In this document: positions 27,949 to 37,100 of the stretch, piece by piece
Numbering within the stretch: the first letter of the stretch is position 1
Layout: the number at the start of each line of letters is the position of its first letter
Source: Clostridia bacterium
GTDB taxonomy: Bacteria; Bacillota; Clostridia; Christensenellales; Aristaeellaceae
Direction of reading: 5' to 3'
Length of the DNA stretch: 64,000 nt
Assembly: GCA_017526525.1 (NCBI GenBank)
Contig: JAFXRG010000015.1
Location: 22,825-86,824, forward strand
Position numbers and translations under genes: made by a program
Notes under the pieces: generated by a model
What the model was told of the DNA's origin: nothing
Seen by the model: the letters and a program-made list of their open reading frames with translations, nothing else
Databases searched by the model: none

Positions 27949-28711
27949 CTTCTCCGCTCCGTTTCATCGACAGATCCTTAATAACCTCCCCGGCAAGAAT
28001 CAGCCCCGCCACAGAAGGCACAAAGGCGGTTGACCCGGGAATATCCCTGCGGACCGTACTTTTCCGCGTGCCGGGCGAACAGATGCATTCATCCCTGCAG
28101 CTGACCGCCGGATCCTCCAGCGGACGCCTGGGTTCTTCGGTTGAATAAACCACCTTCAGTTTTTTGATTCCCCGCTTTTTGCACTCCCTGCGCATTACCC
28201 GGGCCAGGGGGCAAATGGAAGTCCGGGAAATATCCGCCACGCGGAATGCCGTCGGATCCGTTTTGTTTCCGGCGCCCATGGCGCTGATGATCGGGGTGCC
28301 CGTTCTCTGTGCCTGTTCCGCCAGTGCCAGTTTTCCGGTCACGGTATCGATGGCGTCAATCACATAGTCATACAGGGAAAAATCAAACTGATCCTGCGTA
28401 TCCGGCATATAAAAGGTTTTGTAGGTTGTAACCCTGCAGTCCGGGTTGATCTCCAGGATTCTCTCCTCCGCCACATCCACCTTGTATTTCCCGACTGTTT
28501 TCAGGGTGGCATGCAGCTGCCGGTTCAGATTGGTCAGGCATACCCGGTCGTCATCAATCAGGTCAAGGGCCCCGATGCCCGAGCGGGCCAGCGCCTCCAC
28601 CGCATATCCGCCGACGCCGCCGATTCCAAAGACGGCAACCCTGCACCTGGAAAGATATTCCATGGTCTCCGGCCCGAACAGAAGCTGTGTTCTGGAAAAC
28701 TGGTTCAGCAT
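27935..28711 (-). CDS. tcdA: tRNA threonylcarbamoyladenosine dehydratase (TcdA/CsdL)
   Basis: 258 aa E1-like (ThiF/HesA) protein. The nucleotide-binding GIGGVGGYAVEALARSG is followed by DLIDDDRVCLTNLNRQL, the adenylation-site Arg/Asn region. DAIDTVTGKLAL and SAMGAGNKTDPTAFRVADISRT are typical of TcdA, which cyclises t6A37 in tRNA to ct6A. A late CRDECIC segment is also present. The length and these motifs favour TcdA over ThiF or MoeB. The gene lies 21 bases after copA and overlaps the AlkD-like gene. Confidence 0.93.
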   Translation of the reverse strand: MLNQFSRTQLLFGPETMEYLSRCRVAVFGIGGVGGYAVEALARSGIGALDLIDDDRVCLTNLNRQLHATLKTVGKYKVDVAEERILEINPDCRVTTYKTFYMPDTQDQFDFSLYDYVIDAIDTVTGKLALAEQAQRTGTPIISAMGAGNKTDPTAFRVADISRTSICPLARVMRRECKKRGIKKLKVVYSTEEPRRPLEDPAVSCRDECICSPGTRKSTVRRDIPGSTAFVPSVAGLILAGEVIKDLSMKRSGEDENR

Positions 28712-28732
28712 GCTTCCTCCCCGTCCTTGTTG

Positions 28733-31291
28733 TCACTCCACGGAACGTACTGTATAATCCTCTGCCTCCACTGCCTGCCGCATCCGGTCTTCCGGCACCC
28801 GGCCCGTGCCCTTTACCACCGCGATGCCGCTCCGGTGGTCTGCTTCCGCGCTGATAATTCCCTCGATGGATTCCAGCGCCTTTTTGACCGTGGCTTCGCA
28901 GTGCTCGCACATCATGCCTTCAATCTGCAGCCTGCGGGTCCATTCTGTCTTCCGGTCCGCGGTTTTTTCCTCTTCCGGTGCAAACATGCTGAGATCCGGG
29001 AGCGGTGCCTGCGTTTTCCCGCCTTTGCCTTTTGTCCCGTCGCGCAGCTTGAACCAGTTCAGCCGCAGCGCATTGGAAACGACACAAAAGCTGGACAGGC
29101 TCATGGCTGCCGCGCCGAACATGGGGTTCAGTGTCCACCCGAACAGGGAAATAAACGCCCCGGCGGCCAGCGGTATACCGATCACGTTGTAGATAAACGC
29201 CCAGAACAGGTTTTCGTGGATATTCCTCAGAACCGCCCGGCTGAGCCGGATCGCCGCAGGAACGTCGCTGAGGCTGCTCTTCATCAGCACCACATCTGCC
29301 GCGTCAATAGCAATATCCGTTCCGGCGCCGATGGCAATCCCAACATCCGCGCCGGTGAGGGCCGGCGCGTCATTGATGCCGTCGCCCACCATCACGACCT
29401 TGCCGCTGCCGCGCAGTTCCCGGATCACCCGTTCCTTACCATCCGGAAGCACGCCGGCCACCACGGTATCCACGCCTGCCTGGGCGCCGATGGCTTCTGC
29501 CGTTCGCCGGTTGTCACCGGTCAGCATGACCACGCGGAGGCCCATATCCCGCAGTTCCCGGATCGCCCGGGGGCTGTCCTCCTTGATCACATCCGCCACA
29601 GCAATCATTCCCGTCAGTTTTCCGTCCCGGGCAAACAGCAGCGGAGTCTTGCCCTGTCCGGCCAGTTCGGACGCCCGGGCGGAAAAGCCTTCAGGCAGGC
29701 TGCAGTCTTCGCTGATAAACGCGAGACTGCCGCCGGTCAGCCGGACGTCTCCCAGTCTTCCGGTTACGCCGTTTCCGGGCAGTGCCGTAAAATCTTCAAT
29801 CTCTTCCGGAACAATCTGCCGGCGGGAGGCTTCCTCCGTCACGGCCTTTGCCAGCGGATGCTCGCTGTGCTGTTCCAGCGCCGCGGCCATAGCCAGCAGT
29901 TCCTCCGGGCCGGTTCCGTCCGCGGGAACAAGATCCGTAACCTTCGGTTCCCCGGCGGTGATGGTACCGGTTTTATCCAGCACCACGTAGTCCGCCTTTC
30001 CGGTTTCCTCCAGGGAAACCGCCGTCTTGAACAGAATGCCGTTCCGGGCCCCGACTCCGTTGCCCACCATAATGGCCACCGGCGTAGCCAGGCCCAGTGC
30101 ACAGGGGCAGCTGATTACCAGCACGGAAACGCCCCGGGCCAGGGAATAGCCGATATCCCTGCCCAGCAGCAGCCAGATCACGACGGTCAGCGCCGCGATG
30201 CCAATGACAGAAGGAACAAAAATACCGGAAACCCGGTCGGCAATCTTGGCGATCGGTGCCTTGGTAGCAGCAGCGTCGCTGACCATCCGGATAATCCGGG
30301 ACAGGGTCGTATCCTCCCCCACCCGTGTCGCTTCGCACTTCAGGTAGCCGGACTGGTTGATGGTCGCGGCGGATACCGGATCTCCCGCCCCCTTGTCCAC
30401 GGGAATACTCTCACCGGTCAGAGCGGATTCATTGACCGCGCTGGCGCCCTCCAGGACCACCCCGTCCACAGGAATACGATCCCCCGGCCGAACCGTGAAA
30501 ACGTCCCCCTTCACCACCTGCTCAACCGGTATTTCCGTTTCCATGCCGTTCCGGAGAACCACCGCCGTTCCCGGGGCCAGCTTCATCAGCCCTTTGATGG
30601 CGTCCGTCGTTTTGCCCTTTGCCCGGGCCTCCAGCATTTTTCCCACCGTGATCAGCGTCAGGATCATGGCAGCGGATTCAAACCAGAAGTCCATCATATA
30701 GTTCATGACTGCCCCATTGTCCCCGTCCGCCGCAGCCCGGGTCATGGCAAACAGCACATACACGCTCCACAGGAAGGAAGCTGTCGCTCCCAGCGACACC
30801 AGCGTATCCATGTTCGGCGCCCGGCGGAGCAGGCTCCTGAACCCGCTGACAAAAAAATGCTGGTTGATCACCATAATCATACCCGTCAGCAGCAGCTGAA
30901 CCAGCCCCATCGCAACGTGGTTTCCCTCAAACCAGCGGGGAAGCGGCCAGTTCCACATCATATGGCCCATGGTCATGTACATCAGCGGAATCAGCAGGCA
31001 CACGGAAGCAATCAGCCGCTTTTTCATCCGCGGGGTTTCCCGGTCCTTCAGCAGGTCTCCGTCCTCCGGCGCGGATGTGCCGGTTTGTGTTTTTCCTTTC
31101 AGGGAGGCTCCGTATCCGGCCTCCTCCACTGCCGCGATGACCTCTGCCGGGGACGCCGTTCCCTCCACGCCCATGGAATTGGTCAGCAGGCTGACCGCGC
31201 ACCCGGTCACTCCGGGCACTTTGGAAACCGCTTTTTCCACCCGGGCGCTGCATGCCGCACAGCTCATGCCCGTTACCTGATATTGATCCAT
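28733..31291 (-). CDS. copA: Copper-exporting P1B-type ATPase with N- and C-terminal metal-binding domains
   Basis: 852 aa. N-terminal HMA domain with GMSCAACSARV (residues 8-18). The transmembrane metal site is SCPCALGLA, the phosphorylated aspartate is in DKTGTITAGEP, TGDNRRTAEAIG binds nucleotide, and GDGINDAPALTGADVG is the hinge. A second HMA domain with GMMCEHCEATV follows the last membrane helices, an uncommon position in CopA proteins. It exports Cu(I) from the cytoplasm. AAAAAAGGAGAAATACAGTATAA precedes the ATG. No CsoR or CopY gene or operator was seen nearby. The 176-base region upstream has no clear promoter. Confidence 0.95.
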   Translation of the reverse strand: MDQYQVTGMSCAACSARVEKAVSKVPGVTGCAVSLLTNSMGVEGTASPAEVIAAVEEAGYGASLKGKTQTGTSAPEDGDLLKDRETPRMKKRLIASVCLLIPLMYMTMGHMMWNWPLPRWFEGNHVAMGLVQLLLTGMIMVINQHFFVSGFRSLLRRAPNMDTLVSLGATASFLWSVYVLFAMTRAAADGDNGAVMNYMMDFWFESAAMILTLITVGKMLEARAKGKTTDAIKGLMKLAPGTAVVLRNGMETEIPVEQVVKGDVFTVRPGDRIPVDGVVLEGASAVNESALTGESIPVDKGAGDPVSAATINQSGYLKCEATRVGEDTTLSRIIRMVSDAAATKAPIAKIADRVSGIFVPSVIGIAALTVVIWLLLGRDIGYSLARGVSVLVISCPCALGLATPVAIMVGNGVGARNGILFKTAVSLEETGKADYVVLDKTGTITAGEPKVTDLVPADGTGPEELLAMAAALEQHSEHPLAKAVTEEASRRQIVPEEIEDFTALPGNGVTGRLGDVRLTGGSLAFISEDCSLPEGFSARASELAGQGKTPLLFARDGKLTGMIAVADVIKEDSPRAIRELRDMGLRVVMLTGDNRRTAEAIGAQAGVDTVVAGVLPDGKERVIRELRGSGKVVMVGDGINDAPALTGADVGIAIGAGTDIAIDAADVVLMKSSLSDVPAAIRLSRAVLRNIHENLFWAFIYNVIGIPLAAGAFISLFGWTLNPMFGAAAMSLSSFCVVSNALRLNWFKLRDGTKGKGGKTQAPLPDLSMFAPEEEKTADRKTEWTRRLQIEGMMCEHCEATVKKALESIEGIISAEADHRSGIAVVKGTGRVPEDRMRQAVEAEDYTVRSVE

Positions 31292-31467
31292 TTATACTGT
31301 ATTTCTCCTTTTTTCCGGCCTGTCGGTCTCCTGCGGCCGGTTGTAAAGCGGCTGCAGGGGCTGTGCCCTCCCGCTGTTCCGTTAAAAAGGCAGGCACGGC
31401 GCCGCTGCAGTATTATTTTGACATTCTCCGAAAGAATCCTGCAGGCGGATCCTCCGCCTGTACCGCT

Positions 31468-32322
31468 TCAGTCCGCCTGCTTTCTGCTCATGCGGATATT
31501 GTAAAGCAGGACTGCCGCGAAAACGATCACCGCCCCCGCCAGGGCAAGGCCGGAGATGGTTTCCCCGTAAAAAATTGCTGTCCAGGCCGGATTCATAATC
31601 GGTTCCAGGCCGGTAATCAGGCTGGCGGTTACGGCAGGGGTAACCTGAATCCCTTCCGAAAAAAGGATATATGCACCGCCTACCTGAATGACGCCCAGTG
31701 CCAGAACTGCCGCCAGCACCGGGAAAGAAAAGTCTGTTTCGCCGGCGCACAGCGGTGTAAACAGGATTCCCGCAGCCAGCTGCCCCAGGAAGCAGGAAGA
31801 CAGCGCGTCCGCGTTCCGGCCCGTGTTCATCATAAAAACCCCGGCGTAACAAATGCCGGACAGCAAAGCCAGCAGGTTGCCCAGCCAGTTTCCGGCGCTG
31901 ATTCCGTCCGCAAAAAAAAGACCGACCCCTGCCAGCACGGCTCCGCAGGTGATCAGATCGGTTCGGGTGGGTCTGGAATGGTAAATCACCGCCATCAGGA
32001 GAATCACAAACACGGGTGCTGTGAACTGAAGGACGATGGTGTTTGCAGCGGTTGTCAGCTTGTTGGCCAGGGCAAACAGGGTCGTCACCCCGATCATGGA
32101 CAGCGCCCCGGTCACCACCGGAAGACTGATGACAATCCGGTGACGCCGGATCAGCAGATAAATGCCGATCACCGCGGCGCCGATCAGGTTGCGGGCTCCG
32201 TTGATCGCCAGGGCTGCCCAGGGAATCAGCTTGATCAGCAGTCCGCCGGTGCTGAACGCCACCGAAGCCAGGAATACGCAGATAATTCCTGCCGGCCGAA
32301 TCGCTTTCTTTTTTTCCTCCAC
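31468..32322 (-). CDS. EamA/DMT-family transporter
   Basis: 284 aa with ten predicted transmembrane helices in two EamA repeats, the usual drug/metabolite transporter layout. The start is a GTG in CAGGTGGAGG with GGGGGA at suitable distance upstream; no ATG fits. Examples of membrane stretches are IVLQFTAPVFVILLMAVIYH and ALAGAVIVFAAVLLYNI. Substrate unknown; relatives export amino acids, sugars or drugs. A GC-rich palindrome (CAGGCGGATCCTCCGCCTG, 31442-31460) sits just after the stop but has no T-tract. Confidence 0.9.
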   Translation of the reverse strand: MEEKKKAIRPAGIICVFLASVAFSTGGLLIKLIPWAALAINGARNLIGAAVIGIYLLIRRHRIVISLPVVTGALSMIGVTTLFALANKLTTAANTIVLQFTAPVFVILLMAVIYHSRPTRTDLITCGAVLAGVGLFFADGISAGNWLGNLLALLSGICYAGVFMMNTGRNADALSSCFLGQLAAGILFTPLCAGETDFSFPVLAAVLALGVIQVGGAYILFSEGIQVTPAVTASLITGLEPIMNPAWTAIFYGETISGLALAGAVIVFAAVLLYNIRMSRKQAD

Positions 32323-32397
32323 CTGCTGTTCCCCCGTCTGTCTGTTTTGGCTCTTTTCCGCGCAGTTTTCCTGCGCATCCCTCCAAAGGGCGGGATG

Positions 32398-32426
32398 ACT
32401 ATACTACGTCCTCCCGGCAATGTCAA
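32398..32426 (-). promoter_or_regulatory. Promoter of the EamA transporter gene
   Basis: Perfect TTGACA at 32426-32421, a 17-base spacer and TATAGT at 32403-32398 on the minus strand, about 75 bases before the GTG start. Confidence 0.82.
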
Positions 32427-32533
32427 TTGCTCCCGGCGGCCGGAAGGGTACGCCGAAAAGGACTGCCGTTTTTTCTTGCAAAACCAGCTTCATCCGTTTA
32501 GTATAAATTGGAAGAAAAAAGAAAATAAAAAGA

Positions 32534-32566
32534 TGTTGGCCTCTTTGATCCCCGGGTTCGTCTAAT
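32534..32566 (+). promoter_or_regulatory. Possible ECF-type promoter of the sigma factor gene
   Basis: CGTCTAAT at 32559-32566 matches the -10 element common to Firmicute ECF promoters, preceded by a GATCCCCGGGTT spacer. The upstream element (TTGGCC around 32536-32541) is only loosely like the usual TGTAAC. Autoregulation by the encoded sigma factor is a guess from this resemblance. Confidence 0.35.
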
Positions 32567-32592
32567 AAGTGTTGAAAGGAGGGAGCGCATTG

Positions 32593-33096
32593 ATGCAGGA
32601 TCCGCGCCGGGCCTGGCTGGATGAAGCCATCACCCGCTGGGAAAAGCCGATGCTTCGTCTGTGCTATGCTTATCTCTGTGATACCGCGATGGCGGAAGAC
32701 GCAGTACAGGAAACCTTTTTTAAAGCCTGGAAAAACTACGAACGCTTTCGCGGCGAATCAGAAGAAAGAACCTGGCTGACGCGTATTGCCATCAACACCT
32801 GCAAGGACCTTCTGAAAAGCGCCTGGGTACGGAATACGGACCGATCCGTAGCCCCGGAATCCCTTCCGGAGGGCACAGCTTCCTTTGATGAGCAGGATGA
32901 CACCGTTACGCGTGCGGTGCTGGCGCTGCCCAGAGAGCTCAAGGAAGTCACGCTGCTGCACTGGTATCAGGGAATGACGCTGCAGGAAATGGTCAAGGTG
33001 CTCCGGCTCCCCCGATCAACCATCAATTACCGGCTGAAAAAAGCAAAAGCGATACTGAAAAAGGAACTGGAGGACTGGTACTTTGAAAACGAATAA
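32593..33096 (+). CDS. ECF-family RNA polymerase sigma factor
   Basis: 167 aa from ATG (MQDPRRAWLDEAI), preceded by GAAAGGAGGGAGCGCATTG; GTG and TTG codons slightly upstream are alternatives. Region 2 has LCYAYLCDTAMAEDAVQETFFKAWKN with the DAVQETF core-binding motif. Region 4 has LPRELKEVTLLHWYQGMTLQEMVKVL and the helix-turn-helix RLPRSTINYRLKKAK. It redirects RNA polymerase to a small regulon, normally held inactive by a membrane anti-sigma factor. The next gene overlaps it by 14 bases and encodes a likely partner. Targets unknown. Confidence 0.92.
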   Translation: MQDPRRAWLDEAITRWEKPMLRLCYAYLCDTAMAEDAVQETFFKAWKNYERFRGESEERTWLTRIAINTCKDLLKSAWVRNTDRSVAPESLPEGTASFDEQDDTVTRAVLALPRELKEVTLLHWYQGMTLQEMVKVLRLPRSTINYRLKKAKAILKKELEDWYFENE

Positions 33097-34078
33097 AAAA
33101 ACCATTCAGTCCGCAATGGACAACCGCCTCTCCTTTCTGGATGAACAGCCGTCCTGCCGCACTGCCGTGCAGATCCGTATCGCTCAGGAGGAGGAACCTG
33201 TTATGAAGAAAAAAATCTCTTTTTCCCTTGTATTTGCAATGGTACTGACCCTGCTGGCCGCTGCCGGACTGGCTGCCGGACTGCTGCTCTCTCCCCGGGC
33301 TGAAGCGATGCAGATCGCGGAACGGGCCCTGGAGGAAAAATACGGGGTCACAGCGGAAATGCAGACCTTCTTTGTCCGGGAACAGAAAGAAGCGGAAGAC
33401 GGCGCCGTGCAGATCACCTTTTCCGGTGCGGGCTGCCTGGACTGGGCCCTGGGGACCTATACCGCTGTTGTGAAAGACGGAAAAGCCGAGGTTACCTGGA
33501 GTCATGACGGAGAGGACACCTCCCGCGGATACGAAGCGGAAGCCTGGGGCGCGGAACAGCTGAAGGCCATGGTTTCGGACAGCCGCGACACCGGACTCAA
33601 GAAGGCGTACATGGCCCGCGCTGAGGAACTCTCTGCTGCGCATACCGTCCCGGCGGAGGTTCCCGATCTGACGGAATCGGAAATCGAAGCCTTCCACGCC
33701 CGGCGGGAAGCGGACAAAACCGCAGCCCTGAATGCGTGCAAAATCTCCGAAGAGGAAATGATTGCGACAGCCCGGGAGTTCATTTGCAGCAACTGGCCCC
33801 TGACCGATGAACAGATCAGCTGGCTGGACCTGCTGAACGGACAGACAGGTCCGGACAATACCGCGGAAGCCAACGAATGGTATGAGATGGTGGACGGAAA
33901 ACCCTGCTACATGGTGGAATACCTGCTGTACAGGCCGCTGACCGCGGAGCAGATCACGGACAGAAACTTCGTCCGGATTGGCGGGGCCGGCGAAGGCTAC
34001 TATCAGGTCTATATCAACGTGGAGAACGGTGAAATCGAGAAATACGAATACAACTCCGCGCTGGGCGGAATCGGCTGA
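33083..34078 (+). CDS. Membrane-anchored protein, probable anti-sigma partner
   Basis: 331 aa. The N-terminal ~40 residues (MKTNKKTIQSAMDNRLSFLD) are likely cytoplasmic. One transmembrane helix at about 45-69 is followed by an extracytoplasmic region with acidic helices and a C-terminal PepSY-like strand set (VDGKPCYMVEYLL, YYQVYINVENGEIEKYEYN). This one-helix topology and the 14-base overlap with the ECF gene fit an anti-sigma factor. No zinc HxxxCxxC motif is present, so it is not a ZAS-type anti-sigma. The pairing is inferred from context. Confidence 0.75.
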   Translation: MKTNKKTIQSAMDNRLSFLDEQPSCRTAVQIRIAQEEEPVMKKKISFSLVFAMVLTLLAAAGLAAGLLLSPRAEAMQIAERALEEKYGVTAEMQTFFVREQKEAEDGAVQITFSGAGCLDWALGTYTAVVKDGKAEVTWSHDGEDTSRGYEAEAWGAEQLKAMVSDSRDTGLKKAYMARAEELSAAHTVPAEVPDLTESEIEAFHARREADKTAALNACKISEEEMIATAREFICSNWPLTDEQISWLDLLNGQTGPDNTAEANEWYEMVDGKPCYMVEYLLYRPLTAEQITDRNFVRIGGAGEGYYQVYINVENGEIEKYEYNSALGGIG

Positions 34079-34090
34079 TTCCTCCGGCAG

Positions 34091-34124
34091 AAAGGGGCTG
34101 TCTCACTTGAGACAGCCCCTTTTT
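34091..34124. terminator. Bidirectional terminator between the sigma unit and the giant-protein unit
   Basis: AAAGGGGCTGTCTC - ACTT - GAGACAGCCCCTTTTT is a long perfect stem with A-tract on one side and T-tract on the other. It can end both the plus-strand sigma unit and the minus-strand giant genes. Confidence 0.92.
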
Positions 34125-34157
34125 GATTCAGTTGCGATTCCGGTCCCGGCCCGGTTA

Positions 34158-37100
34158 TCAGGGTTCTTCCGGCAGGATGGAAATCCCAAGCTGATCCAGA
34201 TCCTGCACCAGCCTCATGGCTCCCGTTTCGGACACGGATTCCAGCAGGTTCCGCACTCCTTCGGTCACCTCCGGCGTCATAAAGCTCAGCACTTCGCGGA
34301 GAGTCTGTCCCTCTGGGTTCAGCAGGGCGGAAACTTTTTTCTTTGCCGGGCCGTTGAAATCCGGAATACCGTCCGGCTCCCCGTCCGCCCGGACGGCAGT
34401 CACGGAGCCGAAAGCCCGGAACAGAGGCGCCGGGTTTCCCTCTTCATCGGGTACGAAAACAATCAGTTCCGTCGTTCCCTGGGCATCCATCGTCAGCCGC
34501 ATCGATCCTTCCGTCCGGGGCAGAATGCCTCCGTCGCTGCGAAGAACCGCTTCCATTTGGGTTTGGCTCGGGAACCTGGCGGGAATCCCGCTGAGCTCCA
34601 GTTCCAGATCCAGCAGCGTTACGCTGTCCCGGATCCATTGGGCAAGAATCCTTCCCTCGCCGTCCTTTCCTTCATACAGGAAGTACGGAAGGCCTTTTTC
34701 AAGCTTTTCCGGAGAAGACAGCTCCTGCATGCTGCCCAGCTCGTAGAGATGGGGTTCCGTCAGAAGGCTTTCGATGAAAAGCCGCTCCGGGGTTCCGAAG
34801 ATCCGGAATGGAACCGCCTCTTCCGGTTTGTCGGCCGGCAGAAGGGCGGCGGCAATATCCAGCCCTTTGTCCGGATCGCTCCAAAGGATGTCCGCCTGCA
34901 GTTCCAGGCCGCCGATCAGATCCCTGTATTCTTCCGCACGTTCCCGCTCTGTTTCCGGAGCTGCCTCCGGGAACAGCTCAAAGCGAAAGTCCGCATACCA
35001 GCGATGCAGTTTTTCCGTCTGGGTTTCTGCGGAGCTGTTTCCGTCGGGAGTGCTTGCTCCGGAATTGCTTCCTCCGGGGTCGCTTCCGCCGGGATTGCTT
35101 CCGCCGGGGTCGCTTTCACCGGGGTCGCTCCCGCCGGGATTGCTTCCGCCGGGGTCGTTTCCGCCGGGATCGCTTCCGCCGGGATTGCTTCCGCCGGGAT
35201 TACTTCCGCCGGGGTCGCTTCCGCCGGGGTCGCTTCCGCCGGGGTCGCTTCCGCCGGGGTCGCTTTCGCCGGGGTCGCTTTCGCCGGGGTCGCTTTCGCC
35301 GCCTTCCGGCTTCTGCGGCCGGTAAACAATATCATGGCATCCCAGCGCATAGCGGGAAAGCAGCGCGTCCGTCTCAAACCTCAGCACCACGTACTTTTCC
35401 TTTGCCAGGATCTCCGCTGTACCGCCGCGCAGCCCGGCGATGTAGAAGGTTCTGCTGATATTTCCTGAAACGTAATGCTTCCGGGGCACCGTCAGCATCA
35501 CCTGAATCCGGTCTCCGGGCAGGTTTGTCACCTGAATCGGATCGTCTTCCCCGGTCTTCAGTTCGGCAGTCAGCTCAAAATACTGCAGAACCGCTGCATC
35601 CAAGGCCTCTTTTTTCAGCGTCCGGATCATCTGATTCTGCTCTTCGGCAGAGATCCTGCCGCTGAGATCGTTCACCGTAACGGTCAGGAGAAGATCTTCC
35701 CCATTCATCCGCCTGGTTTTCGCCTCTTCGCCCGCTGCCGCCAGAATCATTTCTTCTGTGATTCCGGTCAGCTTGATATCTGGCACCGGCTCTTCGCCGG
35801 GGCTGCTGACCCGGAAGCTTACCGTTCCCGGTTCGGGAACAGGTTCCGTTACGGCACTCACTTCAACAGGTTCTTCCAGTTCCGGAAGCCGGGATTGCTG
35901 TAAAGCCACAACCCACAGCCTCTTTCCCGTGTCCTCTTCCGTAACGGTATAGGTGGATTCAGTGGCATTTTCAATGGGAATCTTTTCTCCCGGGGTGTCT
36001 CCCTCCCTGAACCACTGCCAGGTGACCCTTTCAGCGTTCAGCGGAACAACGGAGGCCGTCAGGACTTCCCCGATCCGGGGTATGCCGGTGATGGTCGTTT
36101 CGGTAATGGCCGTGTCCGTCATAACCTCTGTTTCCGCAGATTCCGGATACTGCTCCTGGTCCGGGAGATCTTTCCACCGGGCTGTCAGCATGTAAACGGC
36201 GCACGCCTGCAGGTTTGCAATCACCTGCCCGCCCAGCCAGGTTTCTCCTTTGTCGATGCTGTATTCAACAATGTGTTCATAGGCTTCCTCGAAAGGAATG
36301 ATCAGGATGGTGTGGAATCCCGCGATGACCAAGGGCGGCATCGGGAAAAGACGTTTGGTTGTTGCCTGTGCCGCTTCGGAGGGACCGGAAGCCTCAAAGC
36401 CCGCCGTTTGCGAATACCGGGCGTAAACGAGATATGACGTGTCGGCTTTGCAGGGATAGAAAACCATGGTTCCGTCCTCTGCCGGCAGTTTCCAGTCTTT
36501 CTCCTCCGGCAGGTTACCCTCCTCAGCATAAACCAGGGCGTATTCTTCACCGGGGCGGGCTTGCACCTCCACGGTCAGCGCCGTCACATAGGAAACCTCC
36601 GGTGCTTCCGGTGCAGAGCGCAGCGCATTCCATCCGGCCGTCCAGTTCCGGTCTTCGTCCATGTACTCCGGTACCCCGGCATATTTCCCTTCGCTCTTCC
36701 AGCCGATAAATACATAGCCTTCCCGAACCGGATCTGCAGGACGCTGCACCGGTTCCCCGTAGCAGGCGGTAATGGTCCGGATTTCCGATCCGTCTGCCGG
36801 ATCAAAGGTCCAGGTATGGTTCACAGGTTCCCACACCGCACTGACGTAAAGAATCTTTGCCTGCATGAAGGCCGGCAGTTCAGGTTTCCAGCCGGCAAAT
36901 GTGTAGTGTGTGCGGACCGGAACCGGCGTTTCGTCTTTTTTGATCTGTTCGCCGTAGGTATACTGCCGCCGCAGAATGGCCTTTCCGTCCACGGTTCCGC
37001 CGTTTCCGCTGAAGTAGATGGAATAATCCTTGTTTTTCCAAAGAGCATAGACCCATTTTACGGCGGATCCGTCTTCAAAGGAAACCTCCGTGACAGTTTC

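Noticed and set aside
31441-31461. GC-rich palindrome after the EamA gene as an intrinsic terminator
   Set aside because: The stem is good, but no T-tract follows on the minus strand, so there is no support for termination.
28511-31504. A 997-codon plus-strand open frame opposite copA
   Set aside because: The minus strand encodes an intact CopA with all motifs. The antisense translation has no domain and is rich in His, Arg and Gln.
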